A program made the position numbers and the translations under genes. Shown one piece after another: positions 7,290 through 16,575 of a stretch of 34,123 nt of DNA. Positions within the stretch are counted from its first letter, which is position 1, and each line of letters begins with the position of its first letter. The notes beneath the pieces were generated by a model, which did no database searches, had not been told where the DNA came from, and saw nothing but the letters and a program-made list of their open reading frames with translations. This DNA comes from an uncultured beta proteobacterium (GTDB lineage: Bacteria; Pseudomonadota; Gammaproteobacteria; Burkholderiales; SG8-41), in NCBI GenBank assembly GCA_902825845.1, contig CADECM010000027.1:2311-36433 (forward strand), in the 5' to 3' direction.

Positions 7290-7442
7290 AAAGCACGGCT
7301 CTCGCCAGCCGCCATCGATGTCGATGGGCGGGGGTCGGCCGTAGCGCCAAAATCCCTGGCAATTCATCGCGGTCAATTGACGCCAACAAGCAGTATGGCC
7401 GATACTGACCCTATCGCTTCCAGCATAGGCCTGCCACGCACA

Positions 7443-8423
7443 ATGACGCGACGTTCCGTTCTGAATTGCACCGTTTTATCGGTCATCGCGGTCACCGCCG
7501 CGTTAGTGTGCGCAGCCGCCACAGCGCAGTCGTTCCCCAACCGCCCAATCCGCATTGTCGTGCCGTACCCGCCGGGCGGCAGCAATGACATCATGGGCCG
7601 TCTGGTCGCGCAGAAATTCACCGACGCCTTTGGCGTGCAGGTGGTCATCGACAACCGGGGCGGCGGTAACGGCATCATTGGCACCGAGATCATCCAGCGT
7701 GCGCCGCCTGATGGGCATTCGATGCTGATCACGTCGACCAATTCGCATCTCGTCACGTCGCTACTCAGCAAGACGGCGTTTCATCCGATTGACGACTTCA
7801 CGCCGCTTGGCACGATCGATGCGAGCGACAATCTGATGGTGATACATCCGGGTTTGCCTGCGACTTCGCTGCAGGCATTCATTGCCCTGGCGAAGGCCAG
7901 GCCCGGGGAGCTCAACTACGCGACCTCGACCACCTCGGGGCTGGTCACCACCGCGATGTTCGCACAGCGAGTGGACATCAAGATGCAGCATGTGCCATAC
8001 AAGGGCGCTGGTCCGGCGCTCAACGATTTGTTGGGTGGGCACGTGCAGTTGTTCTTCAGCACACCGAGCAGCATGGTGGGCCATGTGCGCAACGGCAAGC
8101 TGAGAGCCATCGGGATCACCTCGAAGCAGCGGCTGCCCGCGCTACCTAACGTGGCTACGTTTGCCGAGCAGGGCATTACTGACTTCGATGTGAAGTCCCT
8201 GCGCGGCATGCTCGCGCCCAAGGGCACACCGAAGCCGATCATCGATCGCTGGTCTTCCGAGTCGCAAAAGATTCTCAGAATGCCCGACATCGTGGAGAAG
8301 ATGGCGTCGCAAGGCATGGGGCCTTACTTCATGACGCCGCACGCGTTCCACGCGCATATGCGCAGTGAGTTTGCCAAATACGCGAAGGTGATCAAGCTCG
8401 CGGATATCAAGGGCGAGCGCTGA
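7443..8423 (+). CDS. Bug/TctC family periplasmic solute-binding protein (second)
   Basis: A 326-residue paralogue of the Bug protein at 3443. From the ATG at 7443 the protein begins with a normal signal peptide (MTRRSVLNCTVLSVIAVTAA, cleavage near ATAQ). An ATG at 7395 would add 16 residues, and neither has a convincing ribosome site. Family signatures are SFPNRPIRIVVPYPPGG, VVIDNRGGGNGIIGTE, HVPYKGAGPALNDLLGGHVQ and GKLRAIGI. It should bind a small organic ligand in the periplasm; no TctA/TctB partner lies nearby. The motif GGSND replaces GSATD of the first copy, consistent with a different ligand. It converges on the ABM gene. Confidence 0.92.
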   Translation: MTRRSVLNCTVLSVIAVTAALVCAAATAQSFPNRPIRIVVPYPPGGSNDIMGRLVAQKFTDAFGVQVVIDNRGGGNGIIGTEIIQRAPPDGHSMLITSTNSHLVTSLLSKTAFHPIDDFTPLGTIDASDNLMVIHPGLPATSLQAFIALAKARPGELNYATSTTSGLVTTAMFAQRVDIKMQHVPYKGAGPALNDLLGGHVQLFFSTPSSMVGHVRNGKLRAIGITSKQRLPALPNVATFAEQGITDFDVKSLRGMLAPKGTPKPIIDRWSSESQKILRMPDIVEKMASQGMGPYFMTPHAFHAHMRSEFAKYAKVIKLADIKGER

Positions 8424-8503
8424 GGCACTCTCGCGTTACTCGCGAGGTCTGGCGAGCGTGCGTTCCGGCGGTGCACCCGATTCCGCAGGACCTAATTTTA
8501 TTG

Positions 8504-8522
8504 TTTAATAACAATGGGTTAC
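8504..8522 (+). repeat. AT-rich gene-end motif, copy B
   Basis: TTTAATAACAATGGGTTAC on the plus strand, 14 of 19 matching the consensus TTTAAAATCAATAGGTTAT. It lies 80 nt after the stop of the second Bug gene, in that gene's orientation, in the gap between two convergent genes. Confidence 0.45.
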
Positions 8523-8595
8523 GTAAATTCTGCCGAACGGTGAAAGCCGCGCTGCAAGAGAATTTCCGAGTGCCCTCGCTACCTGAAACAAAGTG

Positions 8596-8907
8596 TTAGC
8601 CCGCCGGCGACAGCACATGCACCACGCGCCCCGCAAGCATGTCCTTTACCTTCGCGCCATAGGCAGCCATATGCGGCGCGGCGGCATGTGCCTTGAGCGC
8701 GGCCACGTCGCGCCACTTTTCGATCACGACGAAGGTATCGGCACCGACTTTGGCCTGAAAACTGCCAAGGCCTTCCGCATCGATGGCGGGACCGTATTCG
8801 ATACAGCCGTCCTCCGCGCGCACGGCGGGCACGTTGGCACGAAACGCTTCCAGCACTTGTTCGCGCATGCCGGGTTTGGCGGTGATCATGGCTACGACGT
8901 GGATCAT
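8596..8907 (-). CDS. ABM-fold putative quinol monooxygenase
   Basis: A 103-residue protein matching the antibiotic biosynthesis monooxygenase (ABM) fold, YgiN-like: IHVVAMITAKPGMREQVLEAF at the start, EDGCIEYGPAID in the middle, and FVVIEKWRDVAALKAHAAAPHMAAY at the conserved His-containing helix. Relatives are cofactor-free monooxygenases acting on quinols or polyketides, or simple ferredoxin-like dimers of unknown role. A good AAGGAGA ribosome site lies upstream (complement at 8914-8920). It converges on the Bug gene with a 172-nt gap between them that contains motif copy B. Confidence 0.87.
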   Translation of the reverse strand: MIHVVAMITAKPGMREQVLEAFRANVPAVRAEDGCIEYGPAIDAEGLGSFQAKVGADTFVVIEKWRDVAALKAHAAAPHMAAYGAKVKDMLAGRVVHVLSPAG

Positions 8908-8977
8908 GGGATGTCTCCTTTGGAAGTCACACCCTGATTTTACACAGGGACAAAGCGGCTGTCCGATAACGCGGGAG

Positions 8978-9064
8978 TGGTGCCGGGAGCCGGAATCGAA
9001 CCGGCACGCTGTCGCCAGCGCGGGATTTTGAGTCCCGTGCGTCTACCAATTCCGCCATCCCGGC
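8978..9064 (-). tRNA. tRNA-Leu (anticodon CAA)
   Basis: The complement folds as an 87-nt class II tRNA. The acceptor stem is GCCGGGA paired with TCCCGGC, the discriminator is A, and CCA is encoded. The D-arm contains GGAATTGGTAGACGC. The anticodon stem CGGGA/TCCCG encloses the loop CTCAAAA, giving anticodon CAA (reads UUG). A long variable arm and a T-arm with GGTTCGATTCC follow. All stems pair fully. It is transcribed away from queA. Confidence 0.98.
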
Positions 9065-9095
9065 AAGGATGTCTGGGGATACATCGGGGAGGCGG

Positions 9096-9124
9096 ATTAT
9101 GCCGCAACCACCGCCATGCGACAA
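9096..9124 (-). promoter_or_regulatory. Sigma-70 promoter for tRNA-Leu
   Basis: On the minus strand, TTGTCG (9124-9119) and CATAAT (9101-9096) are separated by exactly 17 bp: 4/6 and 5/6 matches to consensus. Transcription would start near 9089, about 25 nt before the mature tRNA end, a usual leader length. Confidence 0.65.
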
Positions 9125-9133
9125 CCTGCCACG

Positions 9134-9139
9134 TATAAT
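9134..9139 (+). promoter_or_regulatory. -10 box abutting queA start
   Basis: A perfect TATAAT separated from the queA ATG (9147) by only 7 nt, so transcription from it would begin at or near the A of the start codon. No convincing -35 is seen at 9110-9117. It may give a leaderless queA message, or it may be fortuitous, with an upstream start or a different promoter in use. Confidence 0.4.
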
Positions 9140-9146
9140 CCGCGCG

Positions 9147-10174
9147 ATGCTTTTGGACGACTTCGCTTTCGAATTGCCGGCGCGCCTGATCGCGCAATTG
9201 CCGGCGCCAGAACGCGCCGCGAGCCGGATGCTGTACCTGGATGGCGCAACCGGCGCGCTCAACGATACCGCATTCAGCCGCTTGCCGGACTATGTCGCCC
9301 CGGGCGATGTGCTGGTGTTCAACGACACGCGTGTGATCAAAGCGCGGCTCACCGGCGCCAAGGACAGTGGTGGCAAGATAGAGGTATTGGTCGAGCGCGT
9401 GCTGGCGCCCGACCGTGTGCTGGCACAGGTGCGCGCAAGCAAGTCGCCGCGCGCGGGTAGCCGCCTGCGGCTGGGCGCTGGCGCGGCGGCCACAGTGGTC
9501 GGCCGGCAAGGCGAGTTTTTCGAGTTGTTGTTTGAGTCGTGTGCGGACATCTTCGCCCTGCTCGAACGCCACGGCAGTGTACCGCTGCCGCCCTACATCA
9601 CGCATGCCGCCGATGCCGCGGACGAGGCGCGCTATCAAACGGTGTATGCGCGCGCGCCCGGCGCGGTGGCTGCGCCCACCGCAGGCCTGCACTTTGACGA
9701 GGCGATGCTGGAAACGTTGAAACGCAAAGGCGCCGGCCTGGCGCAGGTTACGCTGCACGTGGGCGCGGGCACGTTTCAGCCGGTGCGCGTATCCGATCTG
9801 CGTGAACATCAGATGCACAGCGAATGGTATGACGTGCCGCAGGCAACCGTGGATGCGATCAGCACGGCGCGTGCGCGCGGATCGCGCGTGATGGCCGTGG
9901 GCACCACCAGCCTGCGCGCGCTGGAGTCGGCCGCGGCCGGCGGCACGTTGACGGCGGGCACCGGCGACACGCGCTTGTTTATCACGCCCGGCTACACGTT
10001 CCGGGCGGTCGACCGCCTGCTCACCAATTTTCACCTTCCGAAATCAACGCTGCTGATGCTGGTATCCGCGTTCGCGGGCATGGATAATGTGCGCCGCGCG
10101 TACCGGCACGCGATCGACCAACAGTATCGTTTTTTCAGCTACGGCGATGCCATGCTGATTGAAAGAACACCGCA

Positions 10175-10178
<4 letters not shown>
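9147..10178 (+). CDS. queA: S-adenosylmethionine:tRNA ribosyltransferase-isomerase QueA
   Basis: A 343-residue QueA that transfers and isomerises the ribosyl group of S-adenosylmethionine onto preQ1-tRNA to give epoxyqueuosine, the penultimate step of queuosine modification. It has the usual full length and signatures: [20 protein letters not shown] at the start, [69 protein letters not shown] and [16 protein letters not shown]. The start was placed at ATG 9147, where the family N-terminus begins; upstream codons give non-family sequence. No Shine-Dalgarno is visible, which fits the leaderless idea. It is first in the queA-thioesterase-tgt-yajC-secDF block. Confidence 0.97.
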
Positions 10179-11733
<1,555 letters not shown>

Positions 11734-11818
11734 AATTCAAAAGTTTCGCGCGCCCGGCTGAAATCTTCGGCCAACGTGGCGATTTGATTGAATTTGCCTT
11801 TCCGGAGAGCGTATCCCC

Positions 11819-12142
11819 ATGTTTATCAGTCAGGCTTGGGCCCAGGCGGGCCAGCCGCAAGGTGGCGGTATCGAAAGCATGCTGCTCATCGTGGTGATGT
11901 TCGGCGTACTGTATTTCCTGATGATCCGGCCACAAATGAAGCGCGCCAAGGAACACAAGGCGATGATCGAGGCGCTGCAAAAAGGCGACGAAGTGGTCAG
12001 TGGCGGCGGCATCCTCGGCCGCGTCAGCAAACTGAATGAAAACTACGTCACGCTGGAGGTGGCGAACGGCGTTGAAATGACGCTGCAACGCTCGGCGGTC
12101 CAGGTCGTACTGCCCAAGGGCACGATCAAGAACATTTCGTGA
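11819..12142 (+). CDS. yajC: Preprotein translocase subunit YajC
   Basis: A 107-residue single-pass membrane protein of the SecDF-YajC accessory complex, which supports Sec-dependent export. A membrane segment (about residues 20-37, MLLIVVMFGVLYFLMI) is followed by the conserved RPQMKRAKEHKAMIEAL and the cytosolic beta domain KGDEVVSGGGILGRVSK. The short N-terminus resembles other beta-proteobacterial YajC proteins (SQAWAQA). RBS GGAGAG at about 11803. It sits 85 nt after tgt and 65 nt before secD in the standard order. Confidence 0.97.
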   Translation: MFISQAWAQAGQPQGGGIESMLLIVVMFGVLYFLMIRPQMKRAKEHKAMIEALQKGDEVVSGGGILGRVSKLNENYVTLEVANGVEMTLQRSAVQVVLPKGTIKNIS

Positions 12143-12147
12143 GGGGC

Positions 12148-12203
12148 GAGGCGTAACAGCCCGCGGACTTGACGCCTCACGTCTCACGCATTTACGCCTC
12201 ACG
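12148..12203. repeat. Degenerate ACGCCTCAC repeats with inverted copy between yajC and secD
   Basis: The 65-nt spacer holds GAGGCGTAA (12148-12156) and its exact inverse TTACGCCTC (12192-12200). GACGCCTCAC (12171-12180) is a near-direct copy of TACGCCTCAC (12194-12203), with GTCTCACGC between them. It looks like a small G+C-rich intergenic repeat element able to form a stem before secD. The repeat could affect secD translation; that is inference. Confidence 0.4.
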
Positions 12204-12207
12204 GAAC

Positions 12208-14103
12208 ATGAATCGCTACCCTCTCTGGAAATACCTGCTGATCGCCGTCGTGCTGGTGATCGGGTTCGTTTATACGGTGCCGAATTTTTACGGCGAGTCG
12301 CCCGCGGTGCAGGTGTCATCGATTCAGCCCACGCTGAAAGTCGATTCCGCCCTGCTAAGCCGCGTGGAGGAAGCGCTCACCAAAGGCGGCTTCAAACCGG
12401 AGGGCCTGGTGATGGACCCCACCGGCGTCAAGGCACGCTTCGGTGATACCGACTCGCAGTTGAAAGCCAAGGATCTGCTGCAATCTCAGTTGGGCGGGGA
12501 TTACGTAGTGGCGCTCAACCTGCTGTCACGCAGCCCGGAATGGCTGTCGTCCATCGGCGCCCTGCCCATGTATCTAGGATTGGACTTGCGCGGCGGCGTG
12601 CACTTTCTGCTGCAAGTGGATATGAAGGCGGCACTCAACAAGAAGATCGACACCACGGTGGCGGACATTCGTGGCGCGCTGCGTGAAAAGCGCATTCAGT
12701 ATTCCGGCGTTGCGCGCGAAAAAGACGATATCGTCGTGCGGTTTCGCGACAAGGAAACGCTGGCACGCGGGTTGACGGAGATCGGCAAAGCGCAGCCCGA
12801 TCTGCAGCTCAACACACAGCAGGACAGCACCGATTTCAAGTTGGTCGGCAAGCTCAAGGCCGAAGCGGTAACGCGCACGCAGGAGTTTGCGATTCAGCAG
12901 AACATCACCACGCTGCGTAAACGCGTCAATGAACTGGGTGTGGCGGAGCCGATCATCCAGCAGCAGGGCCTGGACCGCGTGGTGGTGCAGCTGCCGGGCG
13001 TGCAGGACACGTCGCGCGCCAAGGACATTCTGGGACGCACTGCGACACTGGAAATTCGCATGGTCGAAGCCCACGCCGGCGATTCCAGCGGCCGCGACTA
13101 CGATCCGCAAAAAATCCAGCAGGCGGTCAGCGGGCAGGTGCCGTTCGGCATGGAGTTGCATTACTCCGCGCGCGACGGCAGGAAGGAGCCTCTGCTGCTG
13201 AGTAAACAGGTGGTGATCACCGGCGAACGGCTCACCGACGCGGCGCCGGGGTTTGATTCCGTCAGCCGTACGCCAATCGTGAGTGTATCTGTTGACGGAC
13301 AGGGCGCGCGCGTGATCCAGCGAGTCACGCGCGAAGGCGTCAAACGCCGCATGGCGATCCTGCTGATCGACCGCGGCAAACCCGAGGTGCTGACCGCGCC
13401 GGTAATCCAGTCCGAACTCGGCGCGAATTTCCAGATCACCGGCTTCAGAACCACCACGGAAACCAAGGATCTGTCGCTGCTGCTGCGCGCGGGGGCGCTG
13501 GCGGCTCCGATGGAGATTGTCGAGGAACGCACGGTGGGGCCTTCGCTGGGCGCGGAGAATATCCGTATCGGCTTTCAATCGATGTGGTACGGGTTCGCGG
13601 CAATAGCGGTTTTCATGGGCCTCTATTACATGCTGTTCGGTGCGATATCGATCATCGCTCTTTCATGTAACTTATTGTTTTTAATAGCTTTATTGTCAAT
13701 GCTCCAAGCGACCCTGACGCTGCCGGGTATTGCCGCGATCGCGCTCACGCTGGGCATGGCAATTGATGCCAATGTGCTGATCAACGAACGTGTGCGGGAA
13801 GAATTGCGCGGCGGCAATACGCCGCAGGCGGCGATTTATTCGGGGTATGACCGCGCCTGGGGCACCATTCTTGACTCCAACGTCACCACACTGATCGCCG
13901 GAATCGCGCTGTTCGCGTTCGGTTCCGGGCCGGTGAAGGGCTTCGCGGTGGTGCACTGCCTGGGCATCCTGACCTCCATGTTCAGCGCCGTGATGCTGTC
14001 ACGCGCGCTGGTCAATCTGTGGTACGGCTCGCGCCGCAAGCTGGACAGCGTGTCCATCGGTCAGGTGTGGCGGCCCGACGACGACGATACGGACAAGAAG
14101 TAA
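12208..14103 (+). CDS. secD: Protein translocase subunit SecD
   Basis: A 631-residue inner-membrane protein that with SecF uses the proton motive force to help translocation through SecYEG. The first membrane helix (about residues 6-25, WKYLLIAVVLVIGFVYTVPNF) is followed by the large periplasmic P1 head (LGLDLRGGVHFLLQVD, RVNELGVAEPIIQQQG, RVVVQLPGVQDTSRAK). The C-terminal five-helix bundle contains VGPSLGAENI, ATLTLPGIAAIALTLGMAIDANVLI, the NERVREELR motif and DSNVTTLIAGIALF. The start is placed at ATG 12208 because MNRYPLWKYLL is the family start; 12169 would add 13 odd residues. An AT-rich rare-codon patch lies at 13661-13695. Confidence 0.97.
   Translation: MNRYPLWKYLLIAVVLVIGFVYTVPNFYGESPAVQVSSIQPTLKVDSALLSRVEEALTKGGFKPEGLVMDPTGVKARFGDTDSQLKAKDLLQSQLGGDYVVALNLLSRSPEWLSSIGALPMYLGLDLRGGVHFLLQVDMKAALNKKIDTTVADIRGALREKRIQYSGVAREKDDIVVRFRDKETLARGLTEIGKAQPDLQLNTQQDSTDFKLVGKLKAEAVTRTQEFAIQQNITTLRKRVNELGVAEPIIQQQGLDRVVVQLPGVQDTSRAKDILGRTATLEIRMVEAHAGDSSGRDYDPQKIQQAVSGQVPFGMELHYSARDGRKEPLLLSKQVVITGERLTDAAPGFDSVSRTPIVSVSVDGQGARVIQRVTREGVKRRMAILLIDRGKPEVLTAPVIQSELGANFQITGFRTTTETKDLSLLLRAGALAAPMEIVEERTVGPSLGAENIRIGFQSMWYGFAAIAVFMGLYYMLFGAISIIALSCNLLFLIALLSMLQATLTLPGIAAIALTLGMAIDANVLINERVREELRGGNTPQAAIYSGYDRAWGTILDSNVTTLIAGIALFAFGSGPVKGFAVVHCLGILTSMFSAVMLSRALVNLWYGSRRKLDSVSIGQVWRPDDDDTDKK
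13668..13686 (-). repeat. AT-rich motif copy C, inside secD
   Basis: Read on the minus strand this is TATTAAAAACAATAAGTTA, matching the last 18 bases of the consensus (TTAAAATCAATAGGTTAT shifted by one) at 16 or so positions. It is antisense to secD and is translated as Asn-Leu-Leu-Phe-Leu-Ile on the plus strand using TTA, TTG and ATA codons. Unlike the other copies it is not at a gene end. Confidence 0.4.
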
Positions 14104-14159
14104 GCACGGCCGACGATGCGCATCACGGCCACCGACCCTAACACTTCCCGGAACTAGCA

Positions 14160-15095
14160 ATGGAATTCTTCAGAATCAGGCGCGACATTCCCTTCATGCG
14201 CTACGCGCTGATGTTCAACGCCATTTCGATGATCACGTTTGTGATCGCGGTTGTTTCGCTGGCAACCAAAGGGCTGCATCTGGGGGTGGATTTCACCGGC
14301 GGCACGGTGATGGAAGTCAGTTACAGCCAGCCGGCCGATTTGAATAAAATTCGCGATTCAATGGCCAAACTGGGCTTCGCCGAAGCCAGCGTGCAGAATT
14401 TCGGTACCACGCGTGATGTGTTGATCCGGCTGCCCGTGAAGCAGGGTGTCACCAGCGCAAGGCTTTCCGAGAACGTGTTGGCCGAACTTAAGGCCATCGA
14501 TGGCAGTGTGGTTTTGAAACGCACTGAATTCGTCGGGCCGCAGGTGGGCAAGGAGCTTTTCGACAGCGGCGCGCTAGCCTTGTTATTCGTGTCGATCGGC
14601 ATCGTACTCTATCTGTGGCTGCGCTTTGAATGGAAATTCGGGGTGTCCGCGATTATCGCCAACCTGCACGACGTGGTGATTATTCTGGGCTTTTTCTCGA
14701 TTTTTCAGTGGGAGTTTTCGCTCCCGGTGCTGGCGGCGGTGCTGGCCATCCTCGGGTACTCGGTCAACGAATCGGTGGTGGTGATGGACCGGATTCGCGA
14801 AAATTTCCGTAACCGCCGCTTCCGTACCATGCCGGTGCCGCAGATTATTGACAACGCAATCACCGCCACCATGTCGCGCACCATCATCACCCACTTCAGC
14901 ACGCAGTTGATGGTGTGCTCGATGCTGATTTTCGGCGGAGAGACGCTGCATTATTTCGCGCTGGCGCTGACCATCGGCATCTGTTTCGGCATCTATTCTT
15001 CAGTGTTCGTCGGCAGCCCCCTGTTGATGTGGATGGGCCTGCGTCGCGAAGACCTCGCGCAAGTGGAGCGCAAACCCGCCGACGCAACGGTCTGA
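14160..15095 (+). CDS. secF: Protein translocase subunit SecF
   Basis: A 311-residue inner-membrane partner of SecD. Markers: FFRIRRDIPFMRYALMFN at the start, GLHLGVDFTGGTVMEVSY, FVGPQVGKELFDSGALALL, FEWKFGVSAIIANLHDVVIILGFFSI, ILGYSVNESVVVMDRIRENF and MSRTIITHFSTQLMVCSMLIFGGETLHYFALALTIG. There are six predicted membrane segments with the usual periplasmic domain after the first. It ends the block 56 nt after secD and is of normal length. There is no obvious terminator directly after it; a weak GTACG/CGTAC dyad lies at 15109-15126. Confidence 0.97.
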   Translation: MEFFRIRRDIPFMRYALMFNAISMITFVIAVVSLATKGLHLGVDFTGGTVMEVSYSQPADLNKIRDSMAKLGFAEASVQNFGTTRDVLIRLPVKQGVTSARLSENVLAELKAIDGSVVLKRTEFVGPQVGKELFDSGALALLFVSIGIVLYLWLRFEWKFGVSAIIANLHDVVIILGFFSIFQWEFSLPVLAAVLAILGYSVNESVVVMDRIRENFRNRRFRTMPVPQIIDNAITATMSRTIITHFSTQLMVCSMLIFGGETLHYFALALTIGICFGIYSSVFVGSPLLMWMGLRREDLAQVERKPADATV

Positions 15096-15309
15096 CACAG
15101 GCGCATCAGTACGTTTGAGCGCGTACGGTTGCGCGCCGGCCGCCAGGATCCCGACCATCCGTGTTGTCGCCTTGGCCGCACATGCCAGCATGGTGCGCAC
15201 GTTACCCTGCAAAGCTTCGTTCATTTGCCAGGCGAACGTGAACTAGTTACCTGTTCATCAGGCCGCGTCCCGTGAATACTGCCGCCTGGAAACAACGGAC
15301 AGTGATGCC

Positions 15310-15660
15310 ATGCAGATCATTGACGCGATGCGCAGCTCGAATTCGGCGAATGAAATCTGTTTGCTGGTGACAAATTACGTTGAGTCTTTGCAGTTCTATG
15401 CGGCAGCGGAGCACCTGCCTGCGGGCATCGTCACCCTTCCGGTATGCGGGCTGAACGATGTCGAACAACGGTACGGCCGATTATGCCGTGCAAAGCTGAG
15501 CGATCGCGCGCATCCGAACGACGACGCCCATGGCGGCGAGATTGTGAGTGAAACGGAAGAAGTGCTCTTCGAAGCGATGTGCTGCCTGCGTGCACTCGAG
15601 ACCACGGCGGGCACTCTGGTGCTGCCACCACTGACCACAAAGTCTTTCCGTCACGCCTGA
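15310..15660 (+). CDS. Small hypothetical protein
   Basis: A 116-residue soluble ORF not recognised as any family. It reads like real protein in its N-terminal part (SSNSANEICLLVTNYVESLQFYAAAEHLPAG) and near FEAMCCLRALETTAG, with mixed helix and acidic content, no signal peptide and no membrane segment. Three other frames are also open here, and the ribosome site is weak (ACGGACAG, with an ATG at 15310). It is 214 nt from secF and 225 nt upstream of tRNA-Ala. The 15096-15309 spacer holds nothing supportable. Codon use alone cannot settle it; treat it as a possible gene. Confidence 0.4.
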   Translation: MQIIDAMRSSNSANEICLLVTNYVESLQFYAAAEHLPAGIVTLPVCGLNDVEQRYGRLCRAKLSDRAHPNDDAHGGEIVSETEEVLFEAMCCLRALETTAGTLVLPPLTTKSFRHA

Positions 15661-15825
15661 TCTTTGTCTCTGGGCCAAAAGTTTGTCGGCGTTTGTAGCG
15701 GCTGACAGATTGACCCGATTCACGCGGCGATCTTGCAATACCCGATTTTCAATGCCACGGCAGTCGATCCACAACGCGAACGCAAGGCCATGAATCCATT
15801 GCGGAACTCTGGCGCATGTGTGGCA

Positions 15826-15849
15826 GGTCCTGCTGTACTTTGTTATACT
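15826..15849 (+). promoter_or_regulatory. Likely promoter of tRNA-Ala
   Basis: TATACT at 15844-15849 is a good -10 box, about 37 nt before the tRNA 5' end. A weak -35 GTGGCA occurs at 15820-15825 with an 18-nt spacer. Start of transcription would be near 15857, leaving a GC-containing leader of about 29 nt. Confidence 0.45.
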
Positions 15850-15885
15850 TCGCGCCCTTGTTCAGTTGCACAATCTGTTCCAATC

Positions 15886-15960
<75 letters not shown>

Positions 15961-15961
<1 letters not shown>

Positions 15962-15979
15962 ATAAAATCATAGGGTTAG
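15961..15979 (+). repeat. Weak AT-rich motif after tRNA-Ala
   Basis: AATAAAATCATAGGGTTAG matches the consensus TTTAAAATCAATAGGTTAT at 13 of 19 positions. It begins at the CCA end of tRNA-Ala and has the same orientation. It may be a degenerate copy, or chance. Confidence 0.25.
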
Positions 15980-16011
15980 CAGAAAATCTCTGCTCGCTGT
16001 GGTTGTGCCCT

Positions 16012-16037
16012 CAAGCCTCTGGCGGGCTTGGCTTTTT
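16012..16037 (+). terminator. Candidate intrinsic terminator after tRNA-Ala
   Basis: CAAGCC (16012-16017) pairs with GGCTTG (16025-16030) across a 7-nt loop, followed by GC and five T residues. It lies 50 nt beyond the tRNA, in the right sense. Confidence 0.55.
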
Positions 16038-16128
16038 GCGATTGACAGCGCCGCGCTCGGGAATGGCTGCGCTATAGTTGGTGCGTGCGATTGCTGTCCC
16101 TTTTGCGACGGCGCGGAGAAACAGGACC

Positions 16129-16563
16129 ATGACCATCAGCGACTGGAGCAAGGTAACCCGGCCGATCCCGGTTCCCAACGAGTGGACCAAACCGTTCTGG
16201 GATGCCGCAAAGAAGAATGCGCTGGAACTGCAGCGTTGCCAGCAATGCCGGCATTTTCAGCATCCGCCTTACGCCACCTGCGTCAACTGCATGAGCGTTG
16301 ATCTGAAGTTTGAGCCAGTCAGCGGCAAGGGTACGATCTACGCCTATACCATCATGTATCACACCGGCGACAAGCGTTTCGTTGCCGCTGTGCCCTACGC
16401 CAGCATTATCGTTGAACTCGACGAAGCGCCAGGTGCGCTGATGGCCGGCAATCTTCTGGAAGTGCCCTACACGGAAGCCAAGGTGGGGCGCCGCGTTGAG
16501 GTGGTATTTCAACCCCTAAACGATGACTTCACGCTGCCGCAGTTCCGGCTGGCACGCGACTAA
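16129..16563 (+). CDS. Zn-ribbon OB-fold protein (DUF35 family)
   Basis: A 144-residue protein with an N-terminal rubredoxin-like zinc ribbon (C37-x-x-C40 and C51-x-x-C54) and a C-terminal OB fold (GKGTIYAYTIMY, ASIIVELDEAPGALMAGNL, VEVVFQPLNDDF). DUF35 proteins dock on thiolase-fold or MaoC-fold enzymes and bind acyl-CoA. A well-known example is ChsH2 with the aldolase Ltp2 in steroid side-chain degradation. The start is at ATG 16129, with AGGA before it; 16078 would add 17 unlike residues. It is 12 nt upstream of the thiolase-fold gene, so a heterocomplex is likely. The substrate is unknown. Confidence 0.9.
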   Translation: MTISDWSKVTRPIPVPNEWTKPFWDAAKKNALELQRCQQCRHFQHPPYATCVNCMSVDLKFEPVSGKGTIYAYTIMYHTGDKRFVAAVPYASIIVELDEAPGALMAGNLLEVPYTEAKVGRRVEVVFQPLNDDFTLPQFRLARD

Positions 16564-16575
16564 GGAGCAACGCTC

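Noticed and set aside
8948..8964. GGACA/TGTCC stem after tRNA-Leu as terminator
   Set aside because: Only 5 bp and no T-run on the minus strand.
8940..10034. Long minus-strand ORF of 364 codons over queA and tRNA-Leu
   Set aside because: It lies antisense to clear queA and overlaps the tRNA gene; composition is Arg/His/Ala-rich as expected for a shadow frame in GC-rich DNA.
12574..13578. Minus-strand ORF of 334 codons opposite secD
   Set aside because: Antisense to a full-length conserved SecD; no ribosome site or protein-like motif.
16042..16078. TTGACA (16042-16047) with TATAGT (16073-16078) as a promoter for the DUF35 gene
   Set aside because: The spacer is 25 bp, well beyond the 16-18 bp range; the first box is more likely coincidence.
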